Shown piece by piece: positions 42,854 through 50,122 of a stretch of 64,000 nt of DNA (positions are counted from its first letter, which is position 1; each line of letters begins with the position of its first letter). The position numbers and the translations under genes are program-made. Origin of the DNA: Verrucomicrobiia bacterium (lineage in GTDB: Bacteria; Verrucomicrobiota; Verrucomicrobiia; Verrucomicrobiales; DEV007); the NCBI GenBank assembly GCA_030427505.1, contig JAUICH010000017.1, positions 1 through 64,000 of the forward strand, written 5' to 3'. Below the pieces are notes generated by a model. That model was given only the letters and a program-made list of their open reading frames with translations, was not told where the DNA came from and ran no database searches.

Positions 42854-43705
42854 CTAATTGTTCGAACCACCGCCCTCAGCGTAAGCCGCCTCAAAGCAAG
42901 CCCTCAGCCGGTCCCGGCCCGTGAGCCCCTCCGTCTTCGGCGTATTGGAACGCGAGGCCTCCGGCAGATCCGCCGGTGCCGAGTGATTCGCCGCCGCGAT
43001 CCCCGCCGCCGCTTCACCCACCGATTTCGCCGCGCCTTTGAGATCCGCGTTTTCCTTTTGCATCGCGAGCACCTGGTTAGCCAGTTCCTCGCCTTGCTTC
43101 GCCTTCGCCTCAGCCTCCACCGCCCGCGCTTCCGCCGCGTCCGCCTTCGCCTTCCAGGCGTCCCGCTCCTGAGTCATCGCCGCGAGATCCGCCGTCACCT
43201 GGTCGAGTTGAGCTTGCGCCTCCCCCTGCTTGCCCCCCATCACCGCCCGCGCCAGAGAAAAGAGATCCTTCTTACCCTCCTTCTTAGGCTCCTCACCCTT
43301 CGGAGGTTCGTTGCTCCCACCATCACCAGCACCCGCCGCGCCAGTTCCATCCGTGCCATCCGTGCCATCCGTGGTTCCTCCCTGAGAAACGCCCGCCGCG
43401 CCCTGGCCGCCGCCCTCACCTTCACCCTCCTTACGGAACGCCAAAGGAAAACACCAGCCCGCCAGCCGCGACACCCCCGCCACGGCCAGAGCCGGAACCG
43501 GCGCCGCGCCCATCATCCGGAGCCCATACAGCGCCACCATCGCCGCCGCCGTCAGCAACACCATTTCTCGCCCCGCCACCTGCGAGGTTTCCCAAACCAC
43601 CGGCGCCACCGCCAGCGCCGCAAACGCCAGCACAAAAGAGCCCACCAGAAAGAACAGAGCCAACCCCCGCCCCGCGAACCGATAAGAAAAAAGAGATGCA
43701 GTCAT
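42854..43705 (-). CDS. Scaffold-like coiled-coil protein with two N-terminal membrane helices
   Basis: From ATG 43705 the product is 283 aa. Two hydrophobic helices at about 13-35 (LALFFLVGSFVLAFAALAVA) and 45-66 are followed by a low-complexity linker and a long coiled coil (about 150-235: EAQAQLDQVTADLAAMTQER, KAKQGEELANQVLAMQKENA). A short capsid-binding-like end follows. Its position just before the capsid gene suggests scaffolding, but membrane helices are foreign to scaffolds. The linker DGTDGTDGTG is encoded by a CACGGATGG repeat (43347-43378). Confidence 0.55.
   Translation of the reverse strand: MTASLFSYRFAGRGLALFFLVGSFVLAFAALAVAPVVWETSQVAGREMVLLTAAAMVALYGLRMMGAAPVPALAVAGVSRLAGWCFPLAFRKEGEGEGGGQGAAGVSQGGTTDGTDGTDGTGAAGAGDGGSNEPPKGEEPKKEGKKDLFSLARAVMGGKQGEAQAQLDQVTADLAAMTQERDAWKAKADAAEARAVEAEAKAKQGEELANQVLAMQKENADLKGAAKSVGEAAAGIAAANHSAPADLPEASRSNTPKTEGLTGRDRLRACFEAAYAEGGGSNN
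43347..43378 (+). repeat. 'CACGGATGGCACGGATGG' repeat inside a coding sequence
   Basis: Three tandem ccatccgtg units lie within the scaffold-like gene and encode Asp-Gly-Thr repeats. A related ccacggatgacgcagat word is in the host at 8205-8221. The repeat length is a multiple of three, so the frame is kept. Confidence 0.6.
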
Positions 43706-43721
43706 GCCACCCCCCGAAGTG

Positions 43722-44570
43722 TCAAACCTCCGCCACTTCCACCAAGCCCGCCGGAACCCCAAAAAAATCAAGTTCCGCCGCCGCCGCGGGATTGATCCAG
43801 AGCACCTCCACCCGTTCCCTGGCGCCATCCGCCATCGTCCGCCGTTCCACCCGGAACCACTCCGGGAATAGTTCCTCATCGTAGAGCGGGCATCCGTATC
43901 CACTAACTACCACTTTTCCCTCTATTCCATGGAGCGTCTCCGCCATGTTTCGATGGTCTTTCTCCGTCATCTCGTGGGAGTAACCTTTCCCACCCACCCG
44001 GTGCGCGGATCGGGTTTCCCATACATAGGGCGGATCGCAGTAAAAAAGAGTCTCTGGCCCATGATGCCTTCGGATCACTTCCAAGGCATCTTTGTTTTCA
44101 ATCACCACCCCACGGAGCCTCTCCACCATCTCCGGGATCGACTCCGGATAGTTCCGCCAGTCGTGCGCGGGCGTTGTGCCGCTCCGGTTACTGTCCGGTC
44201 GAAACCCCGTTTTGATCGCACGGCATAGAGCATTGGACCCAAATCCCATTAAAGACCTCGCCACCGTTCGCCGTGCTTGCTCCACCGGATCATCGCTAAC
44301 CTCAAAACTCTCCTTGAACTCCTCGCGGGAAAATGGCGTCAGTTCCACCGCTCGCCGGAACTCTTCGCTTCTTTCTCGGATCACACGAAAGAGGTTCACC
44401 ACCTCTCCATCCAAGTCGTTATAAACCTCCGCGTAGCATCGCGGTTTACGCATCAGCACCGAGGCGCCCCCCCCGTAGGGCTCCACATAAACGCGGTGAG
44501 ATGGAAAATGAGAAATAATCCAAGGAGCCAATTTCCACTTTCCCCCGTGGTATCGCAAAACCGGACGCAT
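43722..44570 (-). CDS. DNA adenine methyltransferase, D12 class (Dam-like)
   Basis: From ATG 44570 the 282-aa product starts RPVLRYHGGKWKLAPWIISH, the GGK motif. It also has VYVEPYGGGASVL (SAM-binding FxGxG), NDLDGEVVNLFRVIRE and LFYCDPPYVWE (catalytic DPPY). It methylates adenine N6 in a short target that the sequence does not reveal. It is embedded in the head operon, perhaps protecting phage DNA from restriction. Confidence 0.88.
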   Translation of the reverse strand: MRPVLRYHGGKWKLAPWIISHFPSHRVYVEPYGGGASVLMRKPRCYAEVYNDLDGEVVNLFRVIRERSEEFRRAVELTPFSREEFKESFEVSDDPVEQARRTVARSLMGFGSNALCRAIKTGFRPDSNRSGTTPAHDWRNYPESIPEMVERLRGVVIENKDALEVIRRHHGPETLFYCDPPYVWETRSAHRVGGKGYSHEMTEKDHRNMAETLHGIEGKVVVSGYGCPLYDEELFPEWFRVERRTMADGARERVEVLWINPAAAAELDFFGVPAGLVEVAEV

Positions 44571-44633
44571 ACCCCCGCCCGCCTGCCAAACCCAAACCAC
44601 TCCGTTCCCTCCCTTACCTCCTGTTCAACCACC

Positions 44634-45500
44634 TCACCGCGCCGCCACCGCCGCCAAAATCACCTCCTCCAGCGAATCCACCACCCCATCCAGGAGCCCA
44701 TTCTCCGCGCCCTCCAGCCCGGTGAAGGTTTGCCCCTGCATCACCTCATCCGCCAGCCCCTTCCGCCGCTCCCGCATCCAGCCCTTGAAAATCCGGCTCG
44801 TCTCATCCACCCCCGCTTGCAGATGCGCCGCCTCCTCCTTCGTTACCTCCTTACCCATCAGCCCGAGCGCCTTGTATTTCCCATCCCGGAACACCAGCGC
44901 TTTCACCCCCGCCTCCTCGAACAGCTTCGAAAAATCATACACCGCCGTGAACACCCCCACCGAGCCCACCATGGCGCTCGGCGCCGCGTATTTCCACGCC
45001 GCGCCCGTCGCGATCCATTCCGCCGCGCTCCCCTGGATGCGGTCCGTGTAGGACACCACCAGCTTTTTCTCCGCCAGCCGCGCCACCGCCTCCGCCGCCT
45101 CATGCACTAGCGTCACATGTCCCCCCGGCGAATTCACATCCAGCACCACCTTATCAATCCCCCCATCCATCTCCAGATCCCGGCACACCTCAATAATCTG
45201 CCGGGGGTCCGTCCCCCACCACGGATAGTGAGCCGAGATCACCCCCTCAATCGGCACCACCGCCACCCCAAACTCCTCAGCCCGCTCCACCCGCCGCGCC
45301 AGCGCCACCGGCTTCCCGTTGGCTTCTTTCAGCGCCCTCCGTCCGCTCAGCTTACCTGGCAAAACTCCCAGCTTTCGCTCCAACTCCTTCCGGCCCAGCC
45401 GCATCAATTCCGCACCTTCATTCTCCCCACGGCTCATTTCCCCAGCCCATACAAGGGACTCATAAGCCTCCTCAAGAATCGCCCACAGCCAAGTCTTCAT
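44634..45500 (-). CDS. S49 family serine peptidase, head maturation protease
   Basis: The 288-aa product resembles SppA/lambda C-type proteases: VVPIEGVIS, DKVVLDVNSPGGHVTLVHEA, then RIQGSAAEWIATGA with the catalytic Ser, and GSVGVFTAVYD. The Lys of the dyad probably lies in YKALG. It is placed between portal and scaffold genes, as in lambda-like heads, and would process the capsid or portal during maturation. Confidence 0.85.
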   Translation of the reverse strand: MKTWLWAILEEAYESLVWAGEMSRGENEGAELMRLGRKELERKLGVLPGKLSGRRALKEANGKPVALARRVERAEEFGVAVVPIEGVISAHYPWWGTDPRQIIEVCRDLEMDGGIDKVVLDVNSPGGHVTLVHEAAEAVARLAEKKLVVSYTDRIQGSAAEWIATGAAWKYAAPSAMVGSVGVFTAVYDFSKLFEEAGVKALVFRDGKYKALGLMGKEVTKEEAAHLQAGVDETSRIFKGWMRERRKGLADEVMQGQTFTGLEGAENGLLDGVVDSLEEVILAAVAAR

Positions 45501-45521
45501 CGCATTATGAAAATTCTAAGA

Positions 45522-45539
45522 GTGGTCCATTTGGACCAC
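45522..45539. repeat. Isolated GGTCC/GGACC palindrome
   Basis: GTGGTCCA and TGGACCAC form an 8-bp stem with a two-base loop in the gap between 45561 and 45500. It includes a full GGACCACC word identical to the iterons at 53438 and 53553, so it may be an outlying copy of that element or a small hairpin. Confidence 0.5.
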
Positions 45540-45560
45540 CTCTATAATTTCTGGAATCCC

Positions 45561-46019
45561 TCAGAACCCGCTAAACTCCGGAAGCTCCGCCACCTCCTCC
45601 GGAGTCATCCTCGCCTCCGTGATCGTCATCTGATCGAAAAACCCGTTTACCAAGATCTCCCTCAGCTCCGGGAAAATCGTGTCCTCCACCCCCTCCGGCG
45701 CCACGAGATACCGCGTTCCATCCACATTTAGCGACACCATCCGAACCGTATTGTGCGCCATGCAAGATTCCTCACAGCACGGTGCACCCCCTTGCCGAGC
45801 CATCAGCTCTCCCCTGAAACTGTAAACCTCCTGGCCCTCCTCTAAGGCCTGATCCTCCGCCTTTTTCCCGTCATACACCGCCAACACCCCGTCGCTCCTC
45901 ATCTTTTCCGTGGTCTCCATGAGACGGTGATTCCGCAACTCAAACCCACATCTCCGGCACCGTTGAATCCCAGAAAGATAAGGCCCCGCCACGTGATTGA
46001 GATTCTCTCCTTTTTTCAT
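45561..46019 (-). CDS. Phage protein with a zinc-ribbon-like start
   Basis: The 152-aa product has C-x2-C near residue 21 (QRCRRCGFEL) and a C-C-x3-C cluster (PCCEESC). The rest is acidic (PEGVEDTIFPELREILVNGF). It is between portal and protease genes. Unknown function. Confidence 0.5.
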   Translation of the reverse strand: MKKGENLNHVAGPYLSGIQRCRRCGFELRNHRLMETTEKMRSDGVLAVYDGKKAEDQALEEGQEVYSFRGELMARQGGAPCCEESCMAHNTVRMVSLNVDGTRYLVAPEGVEDTIFPELREILVNGFFDQMTITEARMTPEEVAELPEFSGF

Positions 46020-46045
46020 GCTCTACCCCTCCTGTCTTCTGCGGC

Positions 46046-47767
46046 TCAATCCTCATCCTCTTTCTCCGTGTCCTCCCTTTCCTCCTGTTCGCCCTTCCCA
46101 TCACCCTCGCCAGCCACGGCCACCCCCGCCGGTCCCGCCAAGAGCATCGCCTCCAGCTTCGCCAGCCGCTCTTCCGGCCAGTTCCGCCCCTCCGCTTCAT
46201 TCAGGATGAACTCCACCTCATCCAGCCATTGCCGCGTTTCGCTCGTCCAATCCTTTTGGATCTCGGAATAATGCGTGTGCAGCGTCCGCAGCATCGCCCG
46301 GCGTTCCTCCAGGTTCAGCCGTCCCTCCCGGCCCCGGTCGATCGATTTACGCCGCGGCGGAATCCACTCCACACTCCACCAGCCCACAAAGTTCTCCATC
46401 CCCTTCGGCACCTTCGGCAACCGCAAACGCCCCGCCGCGATCTCCGTTCCGATCACGTGAAACCAGCACCGTTGAGCAAACGGCACCACCACCTCCATCC
46501 GCATCGTATCCAGCGCCTCTTGCGCCTCCTCGCTCATTACCCGCGCCGTGTTCCCGTTCAGCCCGCCGATCTCCCACAGCAGCTCCGGCGGAATATCCAG
46601 GGAAAGGCAGATCGCCCGGATCAGCCAGTTGAACAGCTCAATCTGATTCCGGTTGGGCCGCTCATCGTGCAGCACCCCAGGCTCAAAGCCCTCCCACTTC
46701 GGCACCATCCCCCCACCAAAAACCTCCTCATACAGATAAAAGTCATCATCTGGATCATCCTCTCCGCCCTCTTCCCCGTCCCCATCCGCGTCCTCCAGGA
46801 GATACTTTTTCAGGTTCCGCCCGAGCCCCTTGGTTCCCGGCAATTGCGCCCCCGGCTCCGTCGCCTTCAGATAGAAAGCCAGCAGGTTACTCCCCTTGAT
46901 CCCCACCTTCACATCGGAGAGGATCTCCGTAATGTCGTGCATGTCCGGGATCGCCGCGTGCAGCGCCCCGATCCCCCGCGTTTGCCCAGGCCGCTCCCAC
47001 ATCGTGTAGAGATGCGCCTTGTTCGCCGGAATCACCGTCGCCCGCGAGTGATCGTCCGGGTGAATCAGCCGGTAAGCCCGTTGCTCGTTCTCCGCGCCCA
47101 CATACACCCCATCAAACCACCGGTCCTCCGGGTGCCGCGGGCCAAAGCCCCCCACCTGGCCCAGCGTGAACCCCCGCGGGTTCCCAATCTGGTGACCCTC
47201 AAAACACCGGATTTGCGAGTTTCCCCGCTCCCCCGTTACCCACGTGGTGAGCGAGTCCCCGTCCTTGAGCCACAGCCGGTTCAGGTTCAGCACGTAGCTC
47301 CGGAACCCGTATTTCCCCGCCCGGTCGAATTGCCGCGGGCTTTCCGTGTTATGGCGCCACGCCCGTTTCGCCATCTCATTCCATTCCGGATCGGGAGACA
47401 CCGGTTGCGGGCTCACCCAGCCCAGCATCCGCGCCACCGCCCGGATAATGCGTTTCGCCGTGGGGTTGTTATCATACAGCCACCGGCTCTTGCGGAGCAC
47501 CTCCGTGCGGTTCTCCGCGTTGATCTCCAACCGCGTGTCCAGTTGCGGGAACACGATGAACCCCCGCTTTTTCGAGTCATTCCTCGCCGCCTCAAACCCG
47601 CCCCCATCCGCCCGGAGCCGGTCCAGCGGCACCACCGAGCCATCCGGCAGCGCCACCCGGATTCCACGTTGAGACTTATGAGCCGGAGCCCCCCCGCCGG
47701 GGAAAGAAAGGCGAGAGTGACTCCGGCTCTGGCGTTGGCGGTCGCGTGTTGCGGGAGAGCTCATCAA
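46046..47767 (-). CDS. Phage portal protein, lambda-type
   Basis: The 573-aa product has the lambda portal (phage_portal_2) profile: YDNNPTAKRIIRAVARMLGW, QFDRAGKYGFRSYVLNLNRL, RLIHPDDHSRATVIPANKAH, GQTRGIGALHAAIPDMHDIT, LFNWLIRAICLSLDIPPELL. The C-terminus is very acidic. It forms the dodecameric DNA channel at the head vertex. Gene order terminase, portal, protease fits lambda-like phages. Confidence 0.88.
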   Translation of the reverse strand: MMSSPATRDRQRQSRSHSRLSFPGGGAPAHKSQRGIRVALPDGSVVPLDRLRADGGGFEAARNDSKKRGFIVFPQLDTRLEINAENRTEVLRKSRWLYDNNPTAKRIIRAVARMLGWVSPQPVSPDPEWNEMAKRAWRHNTESPRQFDRAGKYGFRSYVLNLNRLWLKDGDSLTTWVTGERGNSQIRCFEGHQIGNPRGFTLGQVGGFGPRHPEDRWFDGVYVGAENEQRAYRLIHPDDHSRATVIPANKAHLYTMWERPGQTRGIGALHAAIPDMHDITEILSDVKVGIKGSNLLAFYLKATEPGAQLPGTKGLGRNLKKYLLEDADGDGEEGGEDDPDDDFYLYEEVFGGGMVPKWEGFEPGVLHDERPNRNQIELFNWLIRAICLSLDIPPELLWEIGGLNGNTARVMSEEAQEALDTMRMEVVVPFAQRCWFHVIGTEIAAGRLRLPKVPKGMENFVGWWSVEWIPPRRKSIDRGREGRLNLEERRAMLRTLHTHYSEIQKDWTSETRQWLDEVEFILNEAEGRNWPEERLAKLEAMLLAGPAGVAVAGEGDGKGEQEEREDTEKEDED

Positions 47768-47814
47768 GAAAGAAAAATCCGTTCTCTCCCCGCCCCCCTG
47801 TTAAATCACCACCC

Positions 47815-48048
47815 TCAATCACCCGCCTCCCGAAAGGAGGCGTGAGTTTCAAAATCCTCGCGAGTGATCCAACCCGTGTAGGCTAAGCCCCCTTCAACCC
47901 ACACGCGATCCTCCTCAACTTTCGTCACCACGCACACACCCTCATCCACCAATTCAATCTCCGCGCCAACCTGGCGAAGTGATTCAAAATCTGGCTTTTC
48001 CCTGTCTCCTTGTCTCCCCATCTCCTTGTCTCCTCGCCTCCCCCTCAC
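47815..48048 (-). CDS. Small phage protein whose N-terminus is repeat-encoded
   Basis: Up to 77 aa. The first residues (MRGRRGDKEMGRQGDREK) are translated from the GGAGACAAGGAGAC repeat at 48001-48044, so the functional start may be ATG 48021 or lower. The body (GVCVVTKVEEDRVWVEGGLA) looks like a small beta domain. By position it could be the gpW-type head joining protein, but sequence does not support this strongly. Confidence 0.4.
   Translation of the reverse strand: MRGRRGDKEMGRQGDREKPDFESLRQVGAEIELVDEGVCVVTKVEEDRVWVEGGLAYTGWITREDFETHASFREAGD
48001..48044 (-). repeat. 'GGAGACAAGGAGAC' intergenic repeat, copy 2
   Basis: Four GGAGACAAGG-type units in tandem on the minus strand, overlapping the start of the 77-aa frame. 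Same family as 39003-39033. Confidence 0.7.
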
Positions 48049-48326
48049 GGCTCCGTCCGCCGCTTCGAAAAATCCAGCAAATGCGCCATGTTGTTCACCG
48101 GGTTTTCCCCCTCATGGAGATGGATCGCCGCCTCAATCGTTTCCACCATCCCCCGGCGTTCCCCCACGCTTTTCACCTGCATCCGGAAATCCACCGCCTC
48201 CAGGCGTTGTTCCAGCACATCATCAGGAGCCAAAAGGCTATCCACCACCACCCCCAAAGCCGCCTCAAGTTGCTCAACGGTTTTCGTCCGCTTCAACGCC
48301 CGAGCCAAAACCATGTCCGCCGCCAT
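48045..48326 (-). CDS. Small helical phage protein
   Basis: The 93-aa product starts MAADMVLARALKRTKTVEQL and is helical throughout (DDVLEQRLEAVDFRMQVKS). Position just before the portal suggests a connector, unproven. Confidence 0.45.
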   Translation of the reverse strand: MAADMVLARALKRTKTVEQLEAALGVVVDSLLAPDDVLEQRLEAVDFRMQVKSVGERRGMVETIEAAIHLHEGENPVNNMAHLLDFSKRRTEP

Positions 48327-48349
48327 GCCCCCCTCAGAGTGTCAATCAA

Positions 48350-48889
48350 TCAATCCTCACCCACCTCCCAGGCCTCCGAAAACTCCTTATCCGCGAACAT
48401 CTCCGCCAACCCCGTTATCTGCTTTAGTCTCAGCACTTCATCCGGCTCCATTCCCAATTCCTTCGCAATTTTCTCCTCGCTCCAGTTCCTCCGGCTCAGG
48501 TCCAACACGATGTCCGCCATCGCGTCCACCTGGTGTTTCCCCCGCGCCCGGTTGTGCCGGATCGTGGACGCGATCCGGTCCCCCTTCGCCGCCCGCTCCC
48601 CATTAATCACCACAATCGGCAAGTGACTCATCCCTTTCGCCTTTCCCACCAAATGCCGGTGGAATCCGTCCACCACCTCGAAAAGTCCGTCTTCCCGCTC
48701 CCACGTCACGATCGGCTGTGTGAACCCGTCGCAGTCGATCGAGTGCCTCAAAAGCTTCATCTCCGGAGGCGCCACCGAGTTCGGGTTGTAGTCATTCGCC
48801 ACCACCAGTTCCGCCGGAACCCACCGCACAAACGAAACCGGGTGGTGCTTCGTCCATTCCGGCGGTTCGGATTCTAAATGAGTTGCCAT
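48350..48889 (-). CDS. IbrB-like ParB/sulfiredoxin-domain protein
   Basis: From ATG 48889 (GGAGG upstream) the product is 179 aa. The ParB-like nuclease fold is visible: VPAELVVANDYNPNSVAPPE, FTQPIVTWEREDGLFEVVDG, then FHRHL, plus a DRIASTIRHNRARGKHQVDA segment and an HTH-like end (KIAKELGMEPDEVLRLKQI). It overlaps the end of the PAPS reductase-like gene. In E. coli the same pair is IbrA/IbrB (and YbdN/YbdM), whose biochemistry is unresolved. Confidence 0.75.
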   Translation of the reverse strand: MATHLESEPPEWTKHHPVSFVRWVPAELVVANDYNPNSVAPPEMKLLRHSIDCDGFTQPIVTWEREDGLFEVVDGFHRHLVGKAKGMSHLPIVVINGERAAKGDRIASTIRHNRARGKHQVDAMADIVLDLSRRNWSEEKIAKELGMEPDEVLRLKQITGLAEMFADKEFSEAWEVGED

Positions 48890-50079
48890 TCTTCCCTCCG
48901 TTTCTTCATCATATTCTTGTATTTCTCGTAACCCTCCGTCGAATGCTGGGCAAAGCTCAACCCCTTGCACCAATAATCATTCCGGAGGAGCGCCTTACAG
49001 ATCCGTTGCCAGCTTGGCAACGCCTTAGTCGTTACCGGCCCCGCGTCCGGGATGCCCTCCGGGTAACCCCGTTTCTCATACCACTTGAGAAACACCGCGA
49101 TCTTGTTCCGGAAATGCTCCGCCGTCGCCGGGGGCATTGAGTCCAGCATCATCCGGGCAAAACTCTCCCACGTGTGGCCCTCCGGCTTCGTGATCCTCAT
49201 ATTCCCCATCACGTTTCCCGCCTCTTGCACATACAGCGCCCCCTGGTTCGCTCCCGCCACCCGCGCCACCACCCGCCCCCACGTTTCCGGTTCGATCAAG
49301 TGATACAGCCACAGCCCCCGCCTCTGATCGTCCCCATACGGTTGGCAAATCCTCGCCTGGTGAATCGTCAGCCCCGCCCGGTGCATGTAGTCATAGAGCC
49401 GGTTATATGGTTCTCCCGTCTTCCCGTGGTAAATCCAAATATCCTGCGTTTTCCAGTCGTAGAGCGGATACGCATTCACCACGTGCCCGCTTACTCGCGT
49501 TGTCCACCCCAGGCCCGCGTGCCGTTCCTTCTTGTTCGTCGCGATCGTCCGCCACCGGTTCAAACTCTCATCGCTCCGGATACCCACGAAACACGCGCAT
49601 CGCCGCCCGTCCGCATACCATTCCCCGAATGCCGCCACAAACTCCTCAAATTCCATCCGCCCTCCATAAAAAGGAAACCTCGCCGGGTCCGTGATCGCCC
49701 GCCGCGGCGGTTGTCTCACCCAATCCCCCTCCCGCCCAGGCTCCCAGCAACACCACTGCGGTTCGAACTGAGAAACCGCGTTTCTCAACTTCAGAGGCAC
49801 CGCCACCCAGAACGCCTCCACCCATTCCGCGTAGTGTTCGAACATCGCCTCCGCGTGCTCCATTGTCAGCCGGTATTGCGCCTCCAGATCCACCAGAAAC
49901 AGCCCCACCTTCCGCCCCCGCTTCCGCGCCTCCGCCATCACCAGATGGAGCATCACCGTCGAGTCCTTCCCCGCCGAAAAACTCACGTAAATCCGTTCGA
50001 AATCGTCAAACACCCGCGCCACCCGCGCCCGAGCCGCCGTCAGCACGTCACAACCAAGACCCTTTTTGCGCCCACTCAT
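48874..50079 (-). CDS. IbrA-like PAPS reductase superfamily protein (DUF3440)
   Basis: The 401-aa product has the ATP-pyrophosphatase loop of PAPS reductases (YVSFSAGKDSTVMLHLVMAE) and continues LFLVDLEAQYRLTMEHAEAM, then CACFVGIRSDESLNRWRTI, YDWKTQDIWIYHGKTGEPYN and RLYDYMHRAGLTIHQARICQ. This is the DUF3440/IbrA pattern, longer than a true PAPS reductase and without its Cys-terminal catalytic motif. It is coupled to an IbrB-like gene and lies between the large terminase and portal genes. Its reaction is unknown. Confidence 0.8.
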   Translation of the reverse strand: MSGRKKGLGCDVLTAARARVARVFDDFERIYVSFSAGKDSTVMLHLVMAEARKRGRKVGLFLVDLEAQYRLTMEHAEAMFEHYAEWVEAFWVAVPLKLRNAVSQFEPQWCCWEPGREGDWVRQPPRRAITDPARFPFYGGRMEFEEFVAAFGEWYADGRRCACFVGIRSDESLNRWRTIATNKKERHAGLGWTTRVSGHVVNAYPLYDWKTQDIWIYHGKTGEPYNRLYDYMHRAGLTIHQARICQPYGDDQRRGLWLYHLIEPETWGRVVARVAGANQGALYVQEAGNVMGNMRITKPEGHTWESFARMMLDSMPPATAEHFRNKIAVFLKWYEKRGYPEGIPDAGPVTTKALPSWQRICKALLRNDYWCKGLSFAQHSTEGYEKYKNMMKKRREEWQLI

Positions 50080-50122
50080 CTCCGAAAACTACCGGGCTCC
50101 GCCCGCTATGCAACGCCCCTTG

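Noticed and set aside
46229-47845. 538-aa plus-strand open frame opposite the portal
   Set aside because: A GC-rich shadow with Arg/Pro/His-rich sequence; the portal on the minus strand is clear.
48874-50079. True PAPS reductase for sulfate assimilation
   Set aside because: It is much longer than CysH, pairs with a ParB-like gene and lacks the C-terminal Cys motif; it fits DUF3440.
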